NCBI GenBank assembly: GCA_003152975.1
Contig: PMBP01000110.1
Span: forward strand, 1 to 22,471
DNA length: 22,471 nt
Reading direction: 5' to 3'
DNA from: Phycisphaerales bacterium
GTDB taxonomy: Bacteria > Planctomycetota > Phycisphaerae > Sedimentisphaerales > Anaerohalosphaeraceae
Shown one piece after another: positions 8,259-15,200 of the stretch. A program made the translations under genes and the position numbers. Position 1 is the stretch's first letter. Each line of letters begins with the position of its first letter. The notes below the pieces were generated by a model. The model saw only the letters and a program-made list of their open reading frames with translations, was not told the origin of the DNA and did no database searches.

Positions 8259-8576
8259 ACCTGCTCCCAACGATTCCAGCCCTGCGGCCAATCCTCGAAT
8301 GATACCTCGCCAGTCTCGATACAGCCGACATTATAGTCCCCTCCGTTGCCGAGGACAAGAGGCGCATCCCCGTGCAAGGTCCGGTAATATCCAAAATGTC
8401 AAACTGCCGGAGTCAAGAGGTATCGGACGTGCTGCGATTGCTTTCCAAACAGGACCGCATGATTGGCCCGGCGCCGGCGGGTTGTTCGTTATTTCGAGTC
8501 CCCTTTTCGTCGATGTTTCTTCCGTTGGATTCTGTTGAGACAGAGTCAGTGGATAGGCGAAAACTCGAGGCGAGCT
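8259..8576. other. 318-bp divergent intergenic region between symporter and motA
   Basis: It holds the symporter ribosome site, a good minus-strand promoter (8330-8358) and the motA ribosome site (GAGG, 8567-8570). No convincing sigma-70, flagellar sigma-28 or sigma-54 promoter for motA was recognised. An open frame runs into motA from 8463, but it lacks a proper start signal and its basic N-terminal extension looks non-coding. Confidence 0.5.
8330..8358 (-). promoter_or_regulatory. sigma-70-like promoter of the symporter operon
   Basis: Reading the minus strand, TTGTCC (8358-8353) and a perfect TATAAT (8335-8330) are separated by 17 bp. Transcription would begin near 8323, giving a leader of about 65 bases before the symporter ATG. 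Confidence 0.65.
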
Positions 8577-9350
8577 ATGGATTTCGGAACAATATTGGGT
8601 GTTCTATTTGGGTTTGGGGTCATCCTCGGGACGATGCTCTACGAGGGCAACCTGGGCATCTTCTTCAACATCCCGGCCCTGGCGATCGTGTTCGGGGGTA
8701 TGACCGCGGCGACGATGATTCACTTTTCCATGGGCCAGTTTCTGGGCATCTTCGGCATCGTCAAGAAAACCGTCTTTCAGAAAATCCCCAGCCCCAAGGA
8801 CTCCATCCAGACGATGGTCAACATGGCCGTAATCAGCCGCCGCGACGGTGCGCTGGCGCTGGAGCAGGAAATCCGCAAGGTCCGCGATCCGTTTCTGGCC
8901 AAGGGCCTGCAGATGATCGTGGACGGCAACGACGAGCATGTCATCCGCGAACGGATGTGTAAGGAACTCGAAAACACCGAAGAGCGGCACGGTATGGGCA
9001 AAAAAGTCCTGGAATTCATGGGCGGATCGAGCCCCTCGTTCGCGATGGTCGGCACGCTGATCGGCCTGGTCAACATGCTCAGCCGTATGGACGATCCGTC
9101 CAAGATCGGCTCCGGCATGGCCACGGCTCTGGTCTGCACCTTTTACGGGGCCCTGGTCGCCAACCTGGTCTTCCTGCCCTTGGCTGGCAAGCTCGGACAA
9201 TTCTCCAAGATGGAAATGATTTACATGGGCATGATCACCGAGGGCGTCTGCGCCATCGCCCACGGCGAAAGCCCCACGGCCGTCCGCGAAATGATGGAAG
9301 TGTTCGTGTCCGCCAAGGGGCGGGCCCGGTTGAAAGTCAAGGTGGCATAA
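8577..9350 (+). CDS. motA: MotA/PomA-type stator ion-channel subunit
   Basis: 257 residues with four predicted membrane helices (about 5-22, 32-52, 152-170, 182-203) and a cytoplasmic loop between the second and third. The start at 8577 has GAGG 6 bp upstream. Conserved stator features are visible: R88/R89 and E96 in the loop (equivalents of the MotA residues that contact FliG), P153 in SSPSF and P201 in FLPLAG, and a GTLIGLV helix with T160 plus T188 in CTFYGA. Threonines at these two places match Na+-type PomA more than H+-type MotA, so sodium drive is inferred. The stop overlaps the next start by one base (TAATG). No other flagellar gene is in the window, so the machine powered (flagellum or another rotary system) cannot be decided here. 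Confidence 0.93.
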   Translation: MDFGTILGVLFGFGVILGTMLYEGNLGIFFNIPALAIVFGGMTAATMIHFSMGQFLGIFGIVKKTVFQKIPSPKDSIQTMVNMAVISRRDGALALEQEIRKVRDPFLAKGLQMIVDGNDEHVIRERMCKELENTEERHGMGKKVLEFMGGSSPSFAMVGTLIGLVNMLSRMDDPSKIGSGMATALVCTFYGALVANLVFLPLAGKLGQFSKMEMIYMGMITEGVCAIAHGESPTAVREMMEVFVSAKGRARLKVKVA

Positions 9351-10003
9351 TGGCCAAGGCCAAGAAGGCCGAGGAAGAAAGCGGCGAAAGCGCGCCCTTG
9401 TGGATCATCTCGTTCGCCGACATGATCTCACTGCTGATGGCGTTCTTCGTGATGCTCTCGTCGTTCACCTCCTACGACAAAGGCGAGGAAAAAAAACTCC
9501 GGGCCACCATCAAGGCCACGCTGGCCTACGCCGGCGGCTGGTTGGGCGAGATTCCGCAGGACAGTCTTGGCTGGAATCCCGGCAACGACCAAAAGGCCAA
9601 GGAAGGCACCGAGCGGCCGCCCATCGAAGAGACCATCCGCACCGGCGCCATCGAGGAAACTCAGGCCAACGGATTTCCCGACAACAAAGTCTTTCTGATC
9701 CGCAAGGATTTCCTGTTCGTCCCGTCCGGGGCGGCTCTGTCGCCGGACGGAAAGAAATGGCTTGTTACCTTCGCATCCTATGCCGCCAAGATGCCCGAGC
9801 GGATTGTGGTCGCCGAGCGGAGCGCCGAATCCAACAAGCCCTTCGACCCGCGGCGGGTCGTGGCCATCACCGAATACCTGCAGCAGCAACAGATGGACCC
9901 CGCGAAAATCAGCGTCAGTTCCTGCGGGACCCTGCCGCCGCAGGACGCCAAGGCCGGCGAGTTTATCGAAATCAGCCTGCTGGATAAGAGTATCTGCCCA
10001 TGA
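9350..10003 (+). CDS. motB: MotB-type stator subunit, first paralog, degenerate OmpA domain
   Basis: 217 residues. A short charged N-terminus is followed by the stator membrane helix with the ion-carrying aspartate D24 in SFADMISLLMAFF. Next comes a linker (about 40-110) and a C-terminal region shaped like an OmpA/MotB domain (FLFVPSGAALSPDGKKWL at about 121-138). The peptidoglycan-binding signature is eroded: where OmpA domains have a glycine...Asp turn there is VAERSAES, and the usual LSxxRA helix is FDPRRVVAITEYL. It may therefore not bind peptidoglycan in the usual way. The start overlaps the motA stop by one base and the stop overlaps the next gene's ATG by four, so all three should be translated together. 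A regulatory or heteromer-forming role alongside the second MotB is inferred. Confidence 0.9.
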   Translation: MAKAKKAEEESGESAPLWIISFADMISLLMAFFVMLSSFTSYDKGEEKKLRATIKATLAYAGGWLGEIPQDSLGWNPGNDQKAKEGTERPPIEETIRTGAIEETQANGFPDNKVFLIRKDFLFVPSGAALSPDGKKWLVTFASYAAKMPERIVVAERSAESNKPFDPRRVVAITEYLQQQQMDPAKISVSSCGTLPPQDAKAGEFIEISLLDKSICP

Positions 10004-10761
10004 AACCCAAAAAGGCCGTCGAAGAAAAGGGGGAACAAGCGCCGCTGTGGATCATTTCCTTTGCGGACATGATTTCGCTGCTGATGGCCTTTTTCGTTAT
10101 GCTGCAGGCGCTGGCCTCCGAGCAATCCAACGAATTCCTCAACCCTTCCAGCGGCCGGTTTGAAATGACGATCGGGGAATTCAAGCGGAACATAGACGGC
10201 TTCGGGATCCCGAACCTGCTGGGCAAACCCGCCGACAACCTGAAATTATCCTCCCGCCAGGTCAAGTACCGCTTCAACTCCCCGGATACTCAGCCGGTGG
10301 TCAACCCCGCCGTCGATGGCAACCAGGAATCGATGCGGCGAATCTTCTCGCAGTTGTCCCGTTCATCCAAGACCTGTCGCCCGCAACTGACCGGGTCGGT
10401 GCGGGATTTCTCATTTGCCCCGCTGCGATTCGCCGACGGAAGCGCGGTTTTGGACGGCGACGCCCAGGCCTGGCTCAAGCAGTACGCCGTCAACCTCGGG
10501 CAGATGGCGATGACCAAAGGGACGCGGCTGTATGTGGTCGGCTTTGCCCCCGACGCGTCCGCTTCCGGCGAGCAATGGGCCGTGTCCGAGCAGCGGGCCC
10601 GCAATGCCGCGCAGTTTCTCCGGTCTCAATTGCCGGAAAAGGTCCGCGATCAGATCTTCTGGTGGGGGGCCGGCGCCGGCGGCGAATGGTCCAGCGGTAT
10701 GGGCAACGCCACCGATAAGACCCACATCCTGTTCACTTTCCTCCGCGGCCCCGCCAGATAA
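10000..10761 (+). CDS. motB: MotB-type stator subunit, second paralog with intact OmpA domain
   Basis: 253 residues. The stretch from APLW through the membrane helix (residues 14-35, ion-binding D23) is identical to the preceding MotB, while the rest differs strongly. The periplasmic part has a plug/linker region (about 36-130) and an OmpA-like domain (about 133-253): FSFAPLRFADGSAVL, then YVVGFAPD (D185) and WAVSEQRARNAAQFL (R199), matching the aspartate and arginine that hold peptidoglycan. This copy should anchor the stator to the wall. The ATG lies within the 4-bp overlap ATGA with the upstream gene, typical of translational coupling. The gene ends 7 bp from the convergent rnc, and no stem-loop terminator was seen in that gap. 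Confidence 0.93.
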   Translation: MKPKKAVEEKGEQAPLWIISFADMISLLMAFFVMLQALASEQSNEFLNPSSGRFEMTIGEFKRNIDGFGIPNLLGKPADNLKLSSRQVKYRFNSPDTQPVVNPAVDGNQESMRRIFSQLSRSSKTCRPQLTGSVRDFSFAPLRFADGSAVLDGDAQAWLKQYAVNLGQMAMTKGTRLYVVGFAPDASASGEQWAVSEQRARNAAQFLRSQLPEKVRDQIFWWGAGAGGEWSSGMGNATDKTHILFTFLRGPAR

Positions 10762-10768
10762 ATCCAAA

Positions 10769-11467
10769 TCACTCCGGTTCGGGCTCGATCAGTTCCAGAG
10801 CCACCAACGCGTTCAATGCCGCTCGCTGTTCGGCCTCCTTCTTGGTCACGCCCCACGCGCTGGGATAGCGGTGCCGCCCGATGACCACGCTGATCTCGAA
10901 ACATTTGTTGTGGTCGGGGCCCTTCTCGTCGAGCAATTCGTAGTTCGGCGTGTGGCCGAAATGCCGCTGGGAGTGCTGCTGAAGGACCGATTTGAAGTTT
11001 TCCTGGTGCTGCTGGGCGTCGGCCTCGGCCAGGTCCTTGGCGAACAGCCGCAGGATGAAGTCCCGCGCCGGTTCCAGCCCGCCGTCGATGTAAATCGCCG
11101 CGATCACCGCCTCCAGCAGTCCCGCCGCGATAGAGCCGCCCATCGCCCGGAGAGGATCGACACCCTTGCCCACTTTCGCAAAGCGCGCCAGGTCCAGTTC
11201 CCCCGCGATCTGCGCACAGGTCTTGCGCGAAACCAGGCGGCTCTTGATCCGCGTCATGTCGCCTTCGAGATAATTCCGGAATTGTTCATACAGTTTCTGG
11301 CAAATCACCAGAGAGAGCACCGAGTCGCCCAGAAATTCCATCCGTTCATTGCTGTGCAAGCGATGTTCCACCTGGGAGGAGTGGGAGAGGGCCTCGGCAA
11401 TCAGGGCCGGCTCCTGGAAATGATATCCCAGAACCTGTTCGATCCGTTGCAGGGTTTGTGCATTCAT
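10769..11467 (-). CDS. rnc: ribonuclease III
   Basis: 232 residues, the usual length. The catalytic domain carries the RNase III signature ERMEFLGDSV (41-50) and a second metal-site helix SIAAGLLEAVIAAIYIDGG (112-130). The C-terminal double-stranded-RNA-binding domain (about 156-226) has YELLDEKGPDHNK and KKEAEQRAALNAL. Of the E. coli metal/catalytic residues E38, E41, D45, D114 and E117, the equivalents E41, E44, D48 and E119 are present, but the D114 position is glycine (G116). The ATG at 11467 is chosen because homology begins there; the longer frame to 11581 adds a non-conserved extension. The enzyme processes rRNA precursors and structured RNAs. It sits 162 bp downstream of the STAS gene on the same strand. 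Confidence 0.93.
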   Translation of the reverse strand: MNAQTLQRIEQVLGYHFQEPALIAEALSHSSQVEHRLHSNERMEFLGDSVLSLVICQKLYEQFRNYLEGDMTRIKSRLVSRKTCAQIAGELDLARFAKVGKGVDPLRAMGGSIAAGLLEAVIAAIYIDGGLEPARDFILRLFAKDLAEADAQQHQENFKSVLQQHSQRHFGHTPNYELLDEKGPDHNKCFEISVVIGRHRYPSAWGVTKKEAEQRAALNALVALELIEPEPE

Positions 11468-11613
11468 GCTCGTGTCCGAAAAGTCCTGCAAGCAGATTGC
11501 GAAAACCGCACCTCCAGCGGGTTTCGTAATGCGCTTGCCTTTTACCAATGCCAATCTACGCGATCCGTGAACGATTGTCAAGGACGGAAATAACGCCTTC
11601 GATTCTTCGATGC

Positions 11614-11631
11614 GATCGGCTGGCGCCGATC
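11614..11631. repeat. perfect 7-bp hairpin at the 3' end of the STAS gene
   Basis: GATCGGC and GCCGATC flank a 4-base loop and overlap the STAS stop codon. No T-run follows on either strand, so it is not a standard intrinsic terminator; it could stabilise the mRNA 3' end. Confidence 0.5.
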
Positions 11632-11965
11632 AGGCGCCGGCCATTTGTAATCCGGCCAGGGCCAGGAACTGGTCTTCCACAAACTCAAAGACCACATCCA
11701 GCCCCGTCACGGTGAAAATATTGCGAGTCTTGGCCTTCACGCCGGAAAGGACCAGCCGATGGTCGCCATCGGCCAGGTTCTTGCGGAGCTTGAGCAGCTT
11801 GGCGATGCTCGACGAGGTGATGATGTCCACCTCGGAAAAATCGACCACGATATCCCGGCTCCGACGGCGGATCATATCCACCACCGTCTGCAGCTCTTCG
11901 CCCATCTGGGGTTCGCTGGCCAGGTTGACCAGAATTATCGTTTCCGACCAGTTTTGAATGCCCAT
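11630..11965 (-). CDS. STAS-domain protein (anti-sigma-factor-antagonist-like)
   Basis: 111 residues, a lone STAS domain. The pattern runs from N-terminal strands through DIVVDFSEVDIITSSSIAKLLKLRK (written here in outline, residues 38-62) to a C-terminal FEFVEDQFLAL helix. The serine cluster at 51-53 occupies the place of the phosphorylated serine in SpoIIAA/RsbV-type proteins, so it could be a kinase-switched partner of an anti-sigma factor. The start has AGGAG 8 bp upstream. No anti-sigma kinase or PP2C phosphatase gene lies beside it, so its partners are elsewhere. The usual DSSG loop reads TSSS here, a mild deviation. It is followed by rnc on the same strand. Confidence 0.85.
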   Translation of the reverse strand: MGIQNWSETIILVNLASEPQMGEELQTVVDMIRRRSRDIVVDFSEVDIITSSSIAKLLKLRKNLADGDHRLVLSGVKAKTRNIFTVTGLDVVFEFVEDQFLALAGLQMAGA

Positions 11966-12150
11966 ACCGAATACTCCTGCATCGAAGGTTTCGTTCGAGA
12001 GTTGTATCGGTTGATTTCATCCGGAAAATCAGGGATTTCCTCTTCGGCAATCGGCCCAGTCGTGGACAACCGATCAGGCGATTTTTGGAGGTTGGGGTAA
12101 CATTGCACCGAGGATTAGCCGATAAAGGAGTGGTCTGTAAGTGGTTGTTT

Positions 12151-12164
12151 GATAACGAGTTATC
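12151..12164. promoter_or_regulatory. 14-bp palindrome, candidate operator
   Basis: GATAAC-GA-GTTATC is a perfect inverted repeat 28 bp upstream of the -35 hexamer of the protease promoter and in the divergent region shared with the STAS gene. A regulator could bind here; no regulator is known. Confidence 0.35.
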
Positions 12165-12192
12165 GATAATCCAGCCCCGGAAAATGATTGTC

Positions 12193-12222
12193 TTGAACCC
12201 CCGGCGGGCATTTTGATAGAAT
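12193..12222 (+). promoter_or_regulatory. sigma-70-like promoter with extended -10 for the giant protease gene
   Basis: TTGAAC (12193-12198), an 18-bp spacer, and TAGAAT (12217-12222) preceded by TG at 12214-12215 form an extended -10 promoter. The predicted transcript begins near 12229, about 33 bases before the start codon. Confidence 0.6.
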
Positions 12223-12227
12223 AGAGG

Positions 12228-12245
12228 TGAGGCCTGTGGGCCTCA
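12228..12245 (+). promoter_or_regulatory. hairpin at the predicted 5' end of the protease mRNA
   Basis: TGAGGCC and GGCCTCA (7 bp) enclose a TGTG loop. It falls where transcription should start and ends 4 bp before the GGAG ribosome site (12250-12253). Such a hairpin could protect the mRNA 5' end or limit translation. Confidence 0.45.
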
Positions 12246-12261
12246 AACCGGAGCGACAACC

Positions 12262-15200
12262 TTGAATCGTCCGATAAAATATGGATGGATACTGCTGCTT
12301 GCGGCCCTTTCCTCGGCAGCCGCCCAGATTCCGCCGGCCGTGCAGGTCGGCGGGCCGGCCCCCGATTTTTCCCTGGCCAACCTCAACGGCCAGATCCTTC
12401 AACCCGCCCAGGCGCAAGGCCGGAACCTGCTGCTGGTCTTCGGGACCACCTGGTGCCCGCATTGCCGCGACCTGATGCCGCAACTTTCGGATATCCAGGA
12501 TCGAAATTCCGCCCGACTGACGGTGTGGTTTGTCTGCGTCCGCCAAAATGAGCGGGCGGCCCTGGATTTCTATCGCGGCCAGGCCATGGCCTACGAAGTC
12601 CTGCCCGATCCCGACGCTGCCGTCGCCGCGGCCTATGGCATCGACCGAATCCCCACCAGCGTCTTCATCGACCGCAAGGGAATCCGCCGTTGGATCGGCC
12701 CCATCAACGCCGGCCTGGTCGCCGATCTCCTAGACGGCGTCCCCATCCCCCAACCGCCGGCAAAACCGGCCCCGGACCTCAAGGTCCGCCACCTGACCTC
12801 GCCCCCGGCCAATCGGCCCGCGGCCCCCGCGCGACGGTTCATCGTGGACCTTGACGAGCCGCCCGATCGTGCCCTGCACCTGACCGAGCAGGCCCGCCAG
12901 CTTCGCCGCGATCACCTCCGGACCGCCGCCCGACGGATCGGCGGGACGATCATTCACGACTATGGCAAATGGAAAAACAAGATCGTCGTCGATATCTCCC
13001 CCAATCAGGTGGGTCGCCTCAGCGAACTGCCGGGTTTTCGCAGCGTCAAAGAAGACCCCAGGGTCCACGCCCTGTTGTCGGATTCGGCCTACCAGATTCA
13101 CGCCGACTACGCCTGGGCCAACGCCATTACCGGGCAGGGCGTCAAGGTCTGCGTCGTGGATACCGGCATCGACTACAACCACCCCGACCTGCGAAACAAG
13201 GTCGTCAAACAAGCCAATATCTATGAAGGCACCGATGACGCCGTGGACGACAACGGCCACGGCACCCATGTCGCCGGGATCATCGCCTCCGAGGGTCTGG
13301 TCTATCGCGGCGTCAGCCATGATGCCTCCCTGATGGCCGCCAAGGTCCTCGGCTCCCAAGGCGAGGGTTACGCCTCCGATGTCGTCCTCGGCATCCAGTG
13401 GTGCGTCGCCGAAGGCGCTCAGGTCATTAACATGAGTCTTGGCGAAGGCCTCTACCCCGGCACCTGCGACGCCACCGAAATGGCCATTGCCGTCAACGAG
13501 GCCGCCGATGCCGGAGTCGTGGTCGTCTGCGCCTCGGGCAACGACAACGATCCCGCCAACATCGTCTCGCCCGCCTGCGCGTCCAAGGCCATCGCCGTCG
13601 GCAGCGTCGATAAGACCGACTCCATCGCCTCCTATTCCGACGGCGGTCCCGAACTGGACTTGGTCGCCCCCGGCGGCGATCAATTCGGCGGCTCGTCGTA
13701 TCCGGAAATCGTCTCGACCTTCAGCACCCTCGTTGCCAACGACCCAGACCTGTGCCTGTACTTGATCTCGGAAGAATGTTACGACAACTACTTCGTCGTG
13801 GACGGCATGCGTTATATCCGCGCCGTCGGCACAAGTATGGCCGCCCCGCATGTCGCCGGCGCCGCGGCCCTGTTGCTGGAGGCCAACCCGGCGTTGACGC
13901 CGTTGCAGGTCAAGACCCTGCTGGAAGAGACCGCCGACGACCTCGGCGATCCCGGCTGGGACAACATCTTCGGTTACGGCCGGATCAACATCGAAAAGGC
14001 CCTGGACAATCTGCCCACGCAGGTTGGTGAGTTAAAGATTTCCATCACCGATCCCAACGCCGCCGCCACGCGGATTCTCAACGAGGCCTTCGCCCTCAGC
14101 GGCCTGATCGAGTGCTATGGCGGCGATGGCTGCGGCCAGGTCCAGGTCGCCGCCCGATTCTGCGAGGGCATCGACTGTACCGACTTTGCCCCGCTCACGG
14201 CCGATTCGGCCGTCTCTACAGCAAGCCCCAACCCCGTCGATCTCGGCCAGCTCAGCGGAGCCACCGTCGATGTCGAGGCGCCCTTGTCGTTCGATGCCGA
14301 ATCGATTCTGGATATTTCAGAATCGTCATACCAGAAAATCCTCTCGCCCGCCAACGCCTCCGTCGGCTCGACCATACCCTCGCAATACCACAGCGGCGAC
14401 CTCGAGCCGGACGACGGCCTGGGCGCCATCGGCGAGAATGTCGAAAAGATCTATTCCTTCACCCTGCCCATCGGCCAGCCGTCCGTGCTCAAGATCCGCA
14501 TGGAGCACTACCTCGTCCTCCAGCAGGATGACCCCAACAGCGGCTGGCGGTTCTTCGTGTCCGACGCTCTGGGCAATAACCTGGCCCTCGTCGGCGACTG
14601 CATCCCCGAGACCGGCGGCGGGGGCGATCCGCCCCCTCCGGACTGCTGGTGGATCTCCCGCGATCCGGCGGTCCTGTCGGCCCTGCACCCCGGTCTCAAC
14701 TACATCAAGCTGATGTCCTTCGATGTCGGCGAAGACGACTGGCTGACCTTCAACAACATAGAGGTCTTCGTCGACTTCGCCATCGATCCGGCCAACGACC
14801 TGCAGCATCGTTACACCGTCAAGTTTGATCTGTCCGCGATCGACCTGGCCAAAGAAATCACCGCCGCACGGCTGTCGATCAATGTCAGTCAGGCCGCCGC
14901 CGGCGCCATGGGAGAAATCCACTGGGTCGATCCCGCAATCCTATCGTCCGATCCGGCCACGACCCTCCACAATGCCGCCCTCCCGACCGGCGCAACCCTG
15001 ACCAATCCCGTCAAATCCTTTTCCGCCGGCAATACCGGCCCGGTGAACATCAATCTCAAGGCGGTCATCGATGACGCCCTGCGCTCCGGCCACAAGGCCG
15101 TCGCCCTGCAGATCCGCGAACTGGGCGACGATCAGATCTTCGCCCTCTCCGCCGGTGGCAGCGCCAACAAGCCGCGCCTGGTTCTGTCGCAGCGGTCGGC

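Noticed and set aside
6654..8336. 560-codon plus-strand frame opposite the symporter
   Set aside because: Arg/Gln/His/Pro-rich low-complexity product typical of antisense frames; the minus-strand LeuT-like protein is unmistakable.
8463..8576. 38-residue extension upstream of motA
   Set aside because: No ATG, no ribosome site, very basic sequence; MotA homology begins at the ATG at 8577 with a good ribosome site.
11614..11631. Hairpin after the STAS gene as an intrinsic terminator
   Set aside because: The stem is perfect, but neither strand has a following T-run; listed only as a hairpin.
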